64,000 bases of DNA from Mytilus californianus (taxonomy: Eukaryota; Mollusca; Bivalvia; Mytilida; Mytilidae). The notes beneath the pieces were generated by a model. That model was not told the origin of the DNA. It saw only the letters and a list, made by a program, of their open reading frames with translations, and searched no databases. Each line of letters begins with the position of its first letter. Positions within the stretch are counted from its first letter, which is position 1. This document shows, piece by piece, positions 34,664 to 47,239 of this stretch. A program made the translations under genes and the position numbers. The stretch spans positions 635,501-699,500 of the forward strand of contig NW_026262701.1 in NCBI RefSeq assembly GCF_021869535.1, read 5' to 3'.

Positions 34664-35487
34664 AAAATGATACTAGTCTCCCTTCATTTATCTTTAAAGG
34701 GACCACACCCATAAAGGGCTATGATAAAGTTCCTTAGAAGCTATTGACAATTATGGGCATGATTGCATCATAGAAATTACTAGTACAGATAAACCTGTGC
34801 ACCTGCAAATTGTTGTAGGCATTTATCAGGACCTTTATCATGTTTATATAAAAGTTCTATGCATTGTGTGTTTCAAAAAATTAAAAACTTATTTTGATTT
34901 TAAGATTCCTTTTCATTCAAGCTTGTAGAAGATGGTTAAATAAACAAACAACTGAAATCATTTGATACTGGTCCACTCGGACACACAATTTTTGTTTATT
35001 GTTGTGTGCAGATATCCATTGTCCCTCTTTTTTTTCATGTCAATAATTACAATTAACTACAATTGTTACAAATGTTTTAAAACACATATTAAATATAATA
35101 TCAGAACTTAGAGTAAATTATGATTCATTCCATAATCAAACCCAAAATCTGAAATAAGACGACAATGATCTGGGCAATCTGATTAAAATACAAATCCTCA
35201 GTCTTCACGATAAACTTTAAATCAACAGGCCCAGAGCTTATTTTTTTGGAAAATTTTAGTTAGATTCTGTTGGCCTGTAGAGATGATTTTTACAGGCCCC
35301 TAAAGCAATTTTACAAGCCTTGGCTGCTGAGCCTGTGGTTAAGTGTGAAGACTACATCCTGTCTTCATGCTTCGCTAACAAGGATCTGACAACACTGCGT
35401 CCTACTTTCTGTTCTGATAAATTTTATACATGTATTAACCAATCAAATTTCTGCCTTAAAATTTTTGAAGGTGGGTATCAATACAAA

Positions 35488-36036
35488 CAAAAGGCTCTTA
35501 AGAGCCTTCTTTGCTCACCTAGGTCTATGTGCATTTTTTTACCATGGATACTCTCCAACATTGTGAACAAGAATAGAACTTGTGACAAAAATCTCTTTTT
35601 TGTTGATCTTGTATTGCTGGTCATTTTTTTCTTTTTACAGTTTCTGTCCACCTTCTTTAGTTTTTGCCCAAAACAATAAAAAGGGTAAAAATAAGTGTCA
35701 TCTATGGACAATCACTCCTATAAAGAGTCTGTTAACGATTTTAGCAAAATTTGACTTAGTTGTAGATCTTGTCTTGCTGATCATTTTTGCTATTTATAGT
35801 GTCTATCCATCTTTTATAATTTTCAAGATAACAGGCAAAAACGTAAAATATTGGTAAACATGGTAAAAATCATCTTTAAAGAGAAATAACTCCAAAAAAG
35901 AGTTGACTGACGATTTCGGCAACGCTAACTTATTTGTAGATTTAGTACTGCTGATCATTTTTGATAATTTAAGTTTCTTTTTTTCTATGATAGTTTTTCA
36001 GATATTCGGCAAAAGCGCAAAAATTGGCAATTCGTC
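35488..36036 (+). repeat. Dispersed repeat family D, copy 2 (interrupted by a LINE)
   Basis: It starts with the palindrome aaggctcttaagagcctt and continues as three diverged ~170-bp units with aataactcc, gagtctgttaacgatttt.gc and tagatcttgt.ttgctgatca. It resumes at 36,512-36,660 after the insertion. Confidence 0.75.
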
Positions 36037-36039
36037 ATT

Positions 36040-36073
<34 letters not shown>

Positions 36074-36511
36074 TATTCTTTATTTAAAGAGGGTAAACTC
36101 AGTTAGTTACAATAAACTAATCTTCCCTGAGGCCCTCACATACAAATTACAATACAATCAAAAACAGAAATTTACACATAGTTAATTTACAGTCAATTAG
36201 TTCAATGTAATATTACTAACATGAAAAGATATAAGGCTGTTCAAGATGCACACATAGTCAAAAAATCAAATAAAAATAAAAATAAAAGAATATACAAATA
36301 CATTGTAGAAAACATAATCTTATCAGGACTGTGTTAAGTACTTCTTGATACTTTGTTTAAAAGTATAAGTGTTTTGAGCTTTATGCATTTTGTGTGGTAG
36401 TCCATTCCATAACACTGATCCAGAATAAGCAAAAGATTTCTTAAATAGCTCAGCTTTTGGCTTAGGAACTATCAGATTACCTTGAGTGACACCTCTCAAG
36501 GAGTAAGGATT
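36037..36511 (-). mobile_element. 5'-truncated LINE with (ATT)n tail
   Basis: Inserted into family D copy 2; attta at both junctions is a likely target duplication. On the minus strand it encodes the last ~65 residues of a LINE ORF2: AYSGSVLWNGLPHKM followed by TFKQSIKKYL, the usual C-terminal block, with a stop at 36,323. A ~280-bp 3' UTR follows, then an (ATT)n tail (plus strand ataataat at about 36,038-36,070). It is missing everything 5' of the C-terminal block. Confidence 0.82.
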
Positions 36512-36664
36512 ATTTAAGGGCAATAACTCCAATAAATGTTTGTCAGATCATTTCAACAATGAAATGTATTTGCTGTTCATTTTTGCTTATCAAAGTTTCT
36601 ACATTTATCTATCTTTTGAAGTTTTTCAGATATCAGGAAAAAACGCAAAAAATAATAAAAATCA

Positions 36665-37285
36665 TCATTAAGGTAGCTGGGGTGTCTTCCTCCATCTTGG
36701 ATTTTGAAAGAGCAGATAACAATCGGTCTAGATCTTTAATAAAATGTGCAAAATTTCTAGAGTAGTATGTAATTCATGTGTAAGACTTTTCACGTTAATA
36801 TAAAAAACTAGATATCATTGAGATGGGAGCCATCTCTGTGGGCCCCGCTGTGAATAATGTGTGGTAAAAAATTTGTATCTTTATCATTGGACATGGAGTT
36901 GTCAACTGAAACCAAAGTTTTTGACCTTGACCTTTGACCTAGGAAGTTGTACATGAATTATGACACACCCTCTGGTGTTGGTTTATATACATGGCAAGTA
37001 TAAACTTTGAAATCATAACGGTTCTCAAGATATAGAGCGGACACGATCTTTACCATAGGACATGAGGTTGTCAACTAAAACCAAAGGTTTTGACCTTGAC
37101 CTTTGACCTAGGAAGTTGTACATACATTATGACACACCCTCTGGTGTTGGTTAATATACATGTCAAGTATAAACTTTGAAATCATAACGGTTCTCTAGAT
37201 ATATAGCGGACACAATTTGTTACGGACGGACAGACGGACGGACAGACTGATCACTATAGGGCTACCGCCATTCGGCAGGGCCCTA
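36665..37285 (+). repeat. Repeat start ttaaggtagctgg (36,668) and family E repeat (36,805-37,285)
   Basis: Family E has a head gatgggagccatctctgtgg and two ~175-bp units (gaccttgacctttgaccta, ctctggtgttggtt, gaaatcataacggttct). The tail is ggacggacagacggac followed by gccattcggcagggcc. The ttaaggtagctgg motif may be the end of a separate TTAA-type element whose other end I did not find. Confidence 0.6.
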
Positions 37286-37485
37286 ATTATGTGTTTTATC
37301 ATATTTTACAGCTGTATTTTACAATAAACAGAATATTTTTGTTTGATTCAATTTTTTCAACTTTGCCACATAAGGGGAGACTCAGATAAAGTAAGTTTTA
37401 TAAAAGAATGTGTTATGAATTTACCTATTTTATTATATACAGCAAGAAAATGAGTCCTGTGTCTCCATTTTTTACTTTTTCTGCT

Positions 37486-37765
37486 TGTCTATATAGAAAT
37501 CTGTGGTAATCCTACAGTCAAGGTAGGGATAGTTAAGAAATTTAGTGTTAGTTTAAACTCTTAGAAGTTCGTGGCATATAAAAGTTGAAAATATGCCGCA
37601 CAGCCCTATATTTTGACCTTTGAAAAAAAATTGTAGTGCATATGAACTTTCCATTCTAGGATATGATTTTTTTCAAAACTTCATAGTAAAAGTGGTACAG
37701 TTTTAGCCGTATAAAAGGAGTTCCTATGGGAAATTGCATTGTCAATATTTACAGAAATGCAACCT
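37486..37765 (+). repeat. Long direct repeat, left copy
   Basis: 280 bp from tgtctatatagaaatctgtg to aaatgcaacct, nearly identical to 39,147-39,455. The 1.38 kb between the two copies has no recognisable gene, only AT-rich DNA. Confidence 0.85.
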
Positions 37766-39146
37766 ATATAGGGTAAAAAAAGAGAACATACAGAATTTAA
37801 CCAAATTTGGTTTATCTCACAGATTTTAAAAGAAATTAACTAAAATATGAAGTTTTATAAATATTTCATGAAGATTGAGAAAATCCTGGGCTTTAACTAT
37901 GATGACTCAGCATAAATTCACAGTATACAGTATGCATAGTTTACTTTAATATGCATATTTGTAAGTTAAATTGTTTAGAAGTGTTAATATTTACTCTTCG
38001 CAGTCATTGAAACTCATAGATCCTTCCTGAATATTATTTGTGGGGTGTTTTTGTCCTGTCGATAACCCGAAAGTAAGCCGTAACGCCTAAATCTGCTTTT
38101 TTGTCCCCACGGCATAAAAAATACAAGCTAGAAATACAAAAATATCTCAACAAAACTTACAATAGTGTGTTCTATCCTGAATATGTACTAAATATTCCAT
38201 ATTGCTAGAAACAGCAGAATAATTTAGGAAATTTGAGGCCCCAGGGGCAAAAAACAGAGAAAATTGCCTACCCCCTGGGTCATAAAACAAATAATTTAAC
38301 TTGTAAATGCTATGATTTTATGATTTTAAAGGTCTTTATATAGAAAACAATAACTGTGCTTGGAAGTTATGCAAAAATTAGATGTTAGCAGTCATTTCTA
38401 TAACATTTTAAGTGAATTTATACTTCAGACTGGTATCTGCATACATACAACTATTGCAAATATGGCTTTGTTTTAACACTTATAGCTCATATATTAGCTA
38501 AATTATGTCAGATATATGGTTAGAGATGATACTGTTGTGACAAGACATTCTAAACTGACCATTTGAGGCAGAAATTGTGAATTTTCATTGACAAATAGGC
38601 ATACAGTAAAATGTGGACTGGAGACACAGGCAGGATTTGATACTTTATATAATCTTGAATGTTGGAATGATTGACTGCTAAACATAACATTTACAGTGTT
38701 CTGAAATGCTTTCAATATGTTATCAGAACAGTTTTAAACAGGTTCTAGGCATTTCATGTCAGAAAACATGCAAATAGGGTAAGCTGGCAATAATTAAAGT
38801 CTTGTTTTCAAATTCTTTAAAAAATTGAAACAGGGGAGGGGGTATCAAATGAACAGTAAAAGAAAACTTAGAGTTTATGCAGTGATTTCTTTAAGGCTAT
38901 AATTCTGATAAATAAGTATAAATGTGAGAAAAAGTGTTTTTAGAGAGTTTTCTATTGGAATAAATGTTTGTATAGGTTGCACTTTGTAAATACAGCTGTT
39001 TCTAAAACCACGCCTATTTTGGGGAGATATAGAATATTCATAGATAATTAATTTTGTTTACATACTGGTTCCCAGTTATGATCTCTAGGTTTCATCTCAT
39101 AGAGACATAACTTGGGAATGTTACCAGTAAATATACATATGCATAT
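37766..39146. other. Non-coding interval between long direct repeats
   Basis: No long frame, tandem array or RT/integrase motif was seen. If the direct repeats were LTRs, this would be a very short internal region; no primer-binding site was recognised. Confidence 0.4.
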
Positions 39147-39455
39147 TGTCTATATAGAAATCTGTGGTAATCCTACAGTCAAGGTAGGGATAGTTAAGAA
39201 ATTTAGTGTTAGTTTAAACTCTTAGAAGTTCGGGGCATATAATCGTTGAAAATATGCTGCACAGCCCTATATTTTGACCTTTGAAAAAAATTGTAGTGCA
39301 TATGAACTTTCCATTCTAGGATATGATTTTTTTCAAAACTTCATAGTAAAAGTGGTACAGTTTTAGCCGTAAAAGGAGTAAAAGTGGTACAGTTTTAGCT
39401 GTAAAAGGAGTTCCTATGGGAAATTACATTGTCAATATTTACAGAAATGCAACCT
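39147..39455 (+). repeat. Long direct repeat, right copy
   Basis: Same sequence as 37,486-37,765, with an extra ~33-bp internal duplication of gtaaaagtggtacagtttta and a few substitutions. Confidence 0.85.
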
Positions 39456-39584
39456 TTAGCGTGAAAAAAAGCCCTGTGATCCATACTTTTTATTATATTT
39501 TGATAAAAAGCATGATATAGCTACATTTTGACAAATTATTCAAAAATTCTACGGACTTTAATTTACGACATCCCCCCTAAATTT

Positions 39585-39935
39585 ACCTTAAAGGGCTATG
39601 ACTCCAATAAGGAGTCTTCTGACGATTTCTACCACTGTAGAGTACCACAATGATGTATTTGTAGGTCTTATCTTGCTGATCATTTTTGCTTTCAAAGTTT
39701 CTCTCTATCTATTTTAATTTTCAAGATAATAGGCAAAAATGAAAAAAAAATTTGTAGAATTCGTCATTTAAGGGCAATATCTCCTATAAGAAGTCAGCAG
39801 ACAGTTTTGATGGAAACAGACAATTGGTAGATCTCATCATTCTGATCATTTCTGACCCTGTCAGATTTTCTCTATGTATAGCTGGTTCAAGATAATAAAC
39901 AAAACTTGCATTTTACCCTTTTGTTATGTTTAGCC
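39585..39935 (+). repeat. Dispersed repeat family D, copy 3
   Basis: Units with gggctatgactccaataagg, ctgacgatttctaccac and ttatcttgctgatcattttt. Related to 5.5 and 35.5 kb. Confidence 0.65.
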
Positions 39936-40748
39936 ATGACGGCCATGTTAGTTAGTGGGTGAGGTCATCCGACACATTTTTTTGAACAATATACCCTAAT
40001 GATGATTGTGGCCAAAATTGGAGCGTAAGTTTGTTAAAACAGAAAGTAGAATGGAGCGTTTTCAGATCCTTGTATGATGTGGCATAAAGAAATCACCATC
40101 AATCAATCAGATCCTTGTAATGGAAGCAATGCTGCATGAACACTGAATCTCTATTTTAATGAGATTGATGATCTGGGACATAATATATTGACAGTATACT
40201 ACTCCCAGTAATGGTTGAGTTGTCTCTCATGGTCCTAGGACAGTTATTGTCCTTTGATTTTTGTTGTCTACAAATAGAGTCCCTAGCTAGTGTGGACAGT
40301 GTACAACTTTTTTTTTTCATACACCTTCCACATTTATTTCTTTATATAATTTATGCATAAAATAGTAAGCAGGGGGATGAAATTACATGTTAAAATAATT
40401 TGGGACGTTTTAGGTAAAGTAGTGAATTGGTCCAGTTTGAAAAGGTCAAAAATTAGAATGTCTGATGCTGTCAAACTGAATTATAGACCCCTTAACATTA
40501 AATTGTCCATATTTTGAGTTAGAGCTGATAGAGTTTTCTATAATTTTGATATAATTTATCCCAAACATAGTGCAATACACTGTACAAATCTTTTTTGAAT
40601 AGGGCAGGTGCAATTTTTTATAATTTGCGTTTTTTGTCTATGCACTACGAAAGAACTGTGTTCTTGGGCCTCATTCTCCAAATCTAGCTTGATATCCTCA
40701 ACGCTTTAAAAATGTATTAAATTAATGCTGACATTTCTATTTTTATCA

Positions 40749-41432
40749 GGGTTTCCACTGGCAGTCATCATCTTCGCATTTTGCGAAAAAATATATAATT
40801 GTGGCGATTAAAAATCAAGATTGGCGAAAGAAATATAACGGTTTGACTTCGTCCATCTTGTTAATTTTGTTTCAGGTTTATCGGACTTCACATTTAACTC
40901 GTCACACATATCGATTTTTGACACAAAATCAATAATCAGCTAAACATGCTGAAGGCATTTGATAGCAATCGACAACAATGAACTAATTATTAAAGGTATT
41001 AATTGTATTGTTTAACGAAAATGTGTGGTAAAAAGGCTTCACATGTCACCTAAAGGATTGTTATAACAACTTTGATAGAAATAATTGTTTTGAACAAGGT
41101 ACTTCACATCGTTATATGAACATGTAAAATACCATATGTTGTAAAGATTACATCCTGGGGACCTAATTTGGAAAATAAAATATCTTCATCTTATCTTATT
41201 ACAACATAAGTTATAAAATTGATTATGTAGAATAATAATATAATAGATATGTAGAATAATAATAAAATAAACAATAAAGCTGCAAACTGGATTTGATTGT
41301 TAGAAAGAAGGAAAACAGGCCCTAAACAAAAATCTGTTTAGGCTAGTTGCCAAAATAAGTTGAGAGTGGTGAACAAAATATTGTTTAGGCGAAAGGGGTT
41401 GGCAAAAAAAGAAATTGTCCAAGGGGAAACCC
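40749..41432. mobile_element. Possible TIR element with gggtttcc ends
   Basis: cagggtttccactggc on the left faces ccaaggggaaacccc on the right. Subterminal regions contain ttggcga-type and gttgccaaaataag motifs. Target duplication is unclear because both flanks are T-rich. No transposase. Confidence 0.5.
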
Positions 41433-41729
41433 CTTTTTTTATGATTGCATTAAAAGTTTTAATACAATTATTATTTTAATGAACCTTTATTGTCTTATCA
41501 AATAATTTATAAGTTTTTTTTATCATTTTATGAATAATTACATTTTAATAAATCTTGCCCTTAAATGGCCACCTTGATTGGTAGGACTTCCAAATAATAA
41601 TGATGTACTGTAAGGCTAATTTTATTTTTTTGCTGTGACACTTTCTTATGGACTATTTATTTTGTAAATGGAATTATCTGTTACTGTATCCGTATTGTAA
41701 TATAACATGAGGCTGGTAATTACTGATTT

Positions 41730-42094
41730 TTTTTTATTAGTTGTTATTGGCTTTGAACTAGCTGTCAGTAACCATGGTAACTGCGAGTACTCTCAGATCT
41801 GTACATAGTGTCTTTTTGTTGTGGGGATGTATAAGTACCCGTTCACGTCCACTCTGTGTTTTTGTTAGATGTATTTCTATTTGTATCCATCTGATGAGTT
41901 AAGCCTTTTTCAACTGATTTTTATAGTTTGTTCTTATGTTGTACTTTTACACCACTGTCGCAGGTTAAGGGGATGATTGGCGCCTTCAAACTAGTTTAAC
42001 CCCGCCAAATTCTGTATGTGCCTGTCCCAAGCCAGGAGCCTGTAATTTAGTGGTTGTCGTTTGTTGCGGTCTTGCATATTTGTTTTTTATTTAT
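41730..42094 (+). repeat. Dispersed repeat family A, left part of an interrupted copy
   Basis: It runs from ggctttgaactagctgtcag to gtggttgtcgtttgttgcgg, then is broken at 42,094; the rest is at 43,764-43,960. Confidence 0.85.
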
Positions 42095-43763
42095 AAGGCC
42101 ACACCAATTTGATTTGTAGTTCTTCGGACAAAAGCTCCAAAAAATATGAGACGAGCAAGAGAAATTTTTTTGATTGTATTTTTTTCTTGAAAATGAGTTT
42201 TTATGAGGCGGGTGCTTTAAAGGTGAAGCGAGCGGTATAATTTTTTTTTAATTGTGCGATTTAGAATTAATGTATATGTTAAAACTGGGTTACTTCATAG
42301 AAAAACGAGGAGAAACATGCCCTTATGCATAAAATTTGATTTATTGGTGCCTGTACCATACCCAACTTTCTTGTCTCATGGTTTATTAATTTAGATTATT
42401 TTCGTCAAATAAGCTTTGTTTGCATGAATTTTCATTTAAATCCATACATGTATATATATATATTAAGGAAGCATAGCAGAAGCAGTTTGACAAGACGAAT
42501 TATGCAAGTTAGGTAAATGACATACAATGTATGTTGAATAAAGTTAAATTATGTATATTGGGTATGTATCCCCAAAAATGCCCCTGAAAAATATTAAATA
42601 TTTTTTGATATAGTTGTTTTCATTATATGTTAATGATTGTTAATTGGCTGCTTGACATCCAGTTGGAACTATTTATCCATATTAAGGCACAACATAATGA
42701 GTGAGGGAAATATTTCAACTTCATCATGAGTAAGATAGTCATATTGCCAGGGTCCGACACTTACGGTTGTCCGATTGCCCGGGGCAAGCTAATGCCGTAT
42801 TCGGACAAGTAAAAACATCATCTTGGTTGTCCGATCGGGCAAGTGAAAAAAAGTGTTATATGATTAAAATTTCACAAAATCAATAGTGTCTGTTGTTTTG
42901 TCCATAGATTACTCAGTGATAACACCGCACGGTCGAGTAAAGTGGTCTTAACCCCCCTTCAATGCGTATATTTCGTCAATTGTTCGCACTGAATTCCCCA
43001 TTTTACCAAAAATAGATCACGTTTAAAAATATTGGCCAATCAGGCGGCCGCGGCGTTGCTTCGCCATTATCGTTATCCATCGGGACACCACTCAGGCGTT
43101 TCCGACGCATGTGTTATTCCCACCGACCAATGGAAAGCAGAGGGCTATTTTCGTTGTTCTAACTTTATAATTTGACATCGGATGTGTATTTCCCTAAGAT
43201 GGAAAAACGTAAAAGCTTGAAAGAGAAAATGAAATTAAACTTTAACAAATTTGTCAGTTGTTGTCAGTTTATCAAGAAGGGTTATTTGAAATGGCATTTC
43301 TTAGATAAATTATTATGAAATAAGTATCTCTATGTAAATAATCCAATTCCCGTATATTCATCGATCTTTTCCCTCCCTCCTCGGCTCATATATGCCTCAT
43401 AGTATATTTTCATACTCCATAATCAATTTACACACCCCATATACATGATAACTATATTTTATCTGCATGTACTACATTACAACCACAAAAATAGCATGTA
43501 CAAGTTTGGGCATGTAGATTTCACTTTCGGACAAGTAAAAGTAATAGGGCACTTGCCCAACTGGACAAGTTGGTATAAAAGTTAATGTCGAACCCTGATT
43601 GCTATGCATTTAGATCTCAATGTATTAAAATATTCCCTTAAAATACCTGTCACCACATTCACATGCATTATTCTGACTGAGAAATTTTTTTATTGAAAAG
43701 TCAATTTCTCCAAAACAGGAGCGGGAAATTCCAAAGAACTATTAATCAAATTGGTGTGGCCTT
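42095..43763. mobile_element. 1.67-kb transposon with perfect 19-bp terminal inverted repeats
   Basis: aaggccacaccaatttgat (42,095-42,113) is perfectly inverted at 43,745-43,763, and similarity continues a further ~12 bp. It interrupts a family A repeat that rejoins cleanly outside. The bases at both junctions allow a 2-bp AT duplication. No transposase is visible; a cagggtccgaca-type element is nested inside. Confidence 0.88.
42748..43597. mobile_element. Nested element with cagggttcgaca ends and 5-bp target duplication
   Basis: Left end cagggtccgacacttacgg; right end (reverse complement) cagggttcgacattaac. attgc flanks both sides (42,743-42,747 and 43,598-43,602). Subterminal cttgtcc/ggacaag motifs match those of 13,769-14,879. 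850 bp, non-coding. Confidence 0.82.
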
Positions 43764-43960
43764 ATTTTGTACCTAAATTAGGCCGTTAGTTTTCACGTTT
43801 GTTCTACATTTGTCATTTTGGGGCCTTTATTAGCTGACTATGCGGTATGGGGTTTGCTCATTGTTCAAGGCCATACAGCGACCTATAGTTGTTAATTTCT
43901 GTGTTATTTGGTCTCTTGTGGAGAGTTGTCTCATTGGCAATCATACCACATCTTTTTTAT
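43764..43960 (+). repeat. Dispersed repeat family A, right part of the interrupted copy
   Basis: It resumes with gtacctaaattaggccgtta and ends with tcattggcaatcataccaca. Confidence 0.85.
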
Positions 43961-44724
43961 AATCAACATGATCAATATATAATAAAATTTATGTCCACGA
44001 ATTTTGTATAGTGAAACACAGCCGTATTTGACAATATCTTCTGATGAACCTTAAATCAACCCTTATCCATAGCTAACTCCCTCAATTACAAAAAACAAAC
44101 CCTAACCCTAAACAGGATCCAGAAGGTAGATGAAGCACGATTTCACACATATATTTTTAAGACTATTGCTATTCTTTGTGGAAAAATTTGAATATTGGTT
44201 GTATTGGACTTGTTTGCAGTTAATTAGTGTCATCTTAAAACCTTACACATGTTAGTTCATGGAAGTTAGCAGACTTCTTTATGTCCAATAAACTTCAAGT
44301 CCAATATTGTTCATGGGAGCAGACATTTTGACTTTGCTAAATTGTGTCCAAATAAACCCGATCCCATCCCCAATTTTCGCTTTAGCTAAAAAATCATATG
44401 ATTAAAATACAATTCTTAAATTTACTTACAAAAAGTGACGAAAAATGAAATTTGAACGAATTATAAAATTGAATCATACCTAAAATAAACAAATTTTTTG
44501 GGGTTAAATTTTACCATTTAGATCATATCCTATCTTTGATATTTTATGCTATGCGTTTTACTAGCTTTTAATCACGCATACTGTAGCTTTCATTTTTTTT
44601 TATATTTGCTTTCATCCTACTACCTTAATTATCATGCTTATAAATCTGCTTATTTCTACCATGCTTAATTATAATGCTTCATTTTGTGTTTTTATGTAAC
44701 TTATTGCATGCTTTTTTTGTGTCA

Positions 44725-44847
44725 GTGTATTGTTGTGCCTTGTATGTCGGTTCTTGTTTATTGCATGCTTGTTTTGTGTCAGTGTATTGTTGTGCCTTGT
44801 ATGTCGGTTAAAAGCCCAAATAGAGCATATGGTATGTCCTTGTTTAT
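44725..44847 (+). repeat. 60-bp satellite (46-kb type), outlying copies
   Basis: Two units of ttgcatgcttgttttgtgtc plus gtgccttgtatgtcggtt, then aaaagcccaaatagagc. They are separated from the main array by two insertions (44,848-45,571 and 45,600-46,082). Confidence 0.85.
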
Positions 44848-45571
44848 CATAGCCAGAAATTAGTAGTACTTTTGCTAATTAATATTCATAATATGTAAAT
44901 GAGAATTGTACCACGTGATAATAGTTTGAACTGGACTGGCTTGAGATCATTAAAATCTTTAAAACACGGATATTATAAGTTGCCCGTCACAGAGTCCTTG
45001 TTTATAATCACTCTGATATTTCCGTAAAGTTGTCAGGCGGTCAAAATCAAAACAATGAACGCGAATTTAGTGAATTTTTCGTGTTTTCGTGAGTTTATTC
45101 TTCTTGAAATAGAGGCATTTTAACTTTACGTGGGAACCTAGAGTTCAACGACTACACATACAAGGTTTGGACTTGCTTATTCTTTGGACATTCAAGTTTC
45201 AAGTTTCACCCCGGCAACCTGTATTTCTAATGACCTTGTTAGCCAATTTTCAACACGAAGTTTGCAAATTTGACGTTTCAGCCATTTTAGCCTGTATTTT
45301 ATACTGCAATGTTAAAAGCCTCTCGCTATGATTTTTAAAATAGCGCAGGAACCTTGATTTTTGCAACGCCAGTCATTATATTTCGTTTAAATGGTTTATA
45401 TTGTTGTGTATATTTATTTTCTGCCCCGGCAACCTGTATTTCACTTAAATCAAAGTTAAAACAGACATTTTTTCTAAATTCCCTATCATTTCAATATAAT
45501 TTCCGTGACCCGTATCCGATTTCTTTAGTATAATATTCAAATAAGCAAAGTTGCGTTGATTTCTGGATATG
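44848..45571. mobile_element. Insertion with 13-bp inverted ends in the 60-bp satellite
   Basis: catagccagaaat (44,848-44,860) faces atttctggatatg (45,559-45,571), with one mismatch. Outside, tgtttat and ttgcatgc rejoin a satellite unit almost exactly. The interior has ccccggcaacctgtatttc twice (about 45,211 and 45,425) and no frame. No clear target duplication. Confidence 0.65.
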
Positions 45572-45599
45572 TTGCATGCTTGTTTTGTATCAGTTTATT

Positions 45600-46082
45600 T
45601 TTTATTTACATTGTATCATAGATCAAATTTATTTGTTCAGTGTATGTTCACTGATGTTAATATGTCTTTTGATTGAGTTAAGCCATTTCAATTGATATTT
45701 TATAGTGTGTCTTTCTATGTTGTGATGTTACACTATTGTTTCAGATAAGGGTGAAGGTTTGGTACCATTAAAACGTTTAAACCCGCTTTAATTGTTTGCA
45801 CCTGTCCTAAGTCAGAAATCTGATGTTCAGCAGTTGTCGTTTGTTGATGTGGTTCATAAGTGTTTCTCGTTTCTCGTTTTTTATATAGATTAGACCGTTG
45901 GTTTTCCCGTTTGAATGGTTTTACACTAGTAATTTTTGGGACCCTTTATAGCTTGCTGTTCGATATGAGCCAAGGCTCCGTGTTGAAGACCGTACTTTGA
46001 CCTATAATGGTTTACTTTTATAAATTTTGACTTGGATGGAGAGTTGTCTCATTGGCACTCATACCACATCTTCTTATATCTA
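45600..46082 (+). repeat. Dispersed repeat family A, copy in the satellite
   Basis: It has caggagg-less but recognisable blocks: cctgtcctaagtcagaaatc, cagttgtcgtttgttgatg, gagccaaggctccgtgttga. It ends tcattggcactcataccaca. It is closest to the reverse copy at 63,118-63,571. Confidence 0.8.
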
Positions 46083-47045
46083 TTGTTTTGTGTCAGTGTT
46101 ATGTTACGCCTTGTATGTCGGTTAAAAGCCAAAATAGAGCTTATGTTATGTCCTTGTGTATTGCATGCTTGTTTTGTATCAGTGTGTTGTTACGCCTTGT
46201 ATGTCGGTTAAAAGCCCAAATAGAGCTTATGTTATGTCCTTGTTTATTGCATGCTTGTTTTGTATCAGTGTATTGTTGTGCTTTGTATGTCGGTACTTGC
46301 CGTTTATTGCATGCTTGTTTTGTGTCAGTGTATTGTCGTGCCTTGTATGTCGGTACTTGCCGTTTATTGCATGCTTGTTTTGTGTCAGTGTATTGTTGTG
46401 CCTTGCATGTCTGTCCTTGCCGTTTATTGCATGCTTGTTTTGTGTCAGTGTATTGTCGTGCCTTGTATGTCGGTCCTTGCCGTTTATTGCATGCTTGTTT
46501 TGTGTCAGTGTATTGTTGTGCCTTGTATGTCGATCCTTGTTTATTGCATGCTTGTTTTGTATCAGTGTATTGTTGTGCCTTGTATGTCGGTACTTGCCGT
46601 TTATTGCATGCTTGTTTTGTGTCAGTGTATTGTTGTGCCTTGTATGTCGGTACTTGCCGTTTATTGCATGCTTGTTTTGTGTCAGTGTATTGTCGTGCCT
46701 TGTATGTCTGTCCTTGCCGTTTATTGCATGCTTGTTTTGTGTCAGTGTATTGTTGTGCCTTGTATGTCGATCCTTGTTTATTGCATGCTTGTTTGTGTCA
46801 GTGTATTGTTGTGCCTTGTATGTCTGTACTTGCCGTTTATTGCATGCTTGTTTTGTGTCAGTGTATTGTTGTTCCTTGTATGCCGATCCGTGTGTATTGC
46901 ATGCTTGTCTTGTATCAGTGTATTGTTATGCCTTGTATGTCGGTCAAAAGCCCAAATAGAGGTTATGTTATGTCCTTGTTTATTGCATGCTTGTTTTGTA
47001 TCTATCTATTGTTGTACCTTGTATATCGGTTGAAAGCTCAATAGA
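46083..47045 (+). repeat. 60-bp satellite array, all three forward frames open
   Basis: About 16 units of ~57-60 bp: gtttattgcatgcttgtttt, gtgtcagtgtattgttgtgc, cttgtatgtcggtacttgcc. Units at each end carry a longer variant with aaaagcccaaatagagctta. The unit length is a multiple of three and it lacks forward stops, so frames of 260-330 codons exist in all three forward phases. They are Cys/Leu/Val-rich and repeat with the DNA, so no gene is called. Confidence 0.9.
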
Positions 47046-47239
47046 GCATATGGTATGTCCTTGTTTTGTATACTATATGACGGCTTTAGCTAATTTATGA
47101 AAATAATGATGCCAATTTTTCTAAGGGCAGGATTTTTTCAAGCTGAGCTGACTTTTAATTAAGGTAGATAAAGGTCTAAATTAAATGTTTAATTATTTGC
47201 AAAAGCGCATCATACTTTGAATATATATATATATATGAA

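Noticed and set aside
37486-39455. Complete LTR retrotransposon
   Set aside because: Direct repeats are present but there are no gag/pol motifs, no primer-binding site, and the repeat ends do not fit TG...CA.
46052-47044. Overlapping 330-, 267- and 260-codon frames rich in Cys, Leu and Val
   Set aside because: They are three phases of one 60-bp satellite; open frames follow from unit length and composition, with no domain or splice evidence.
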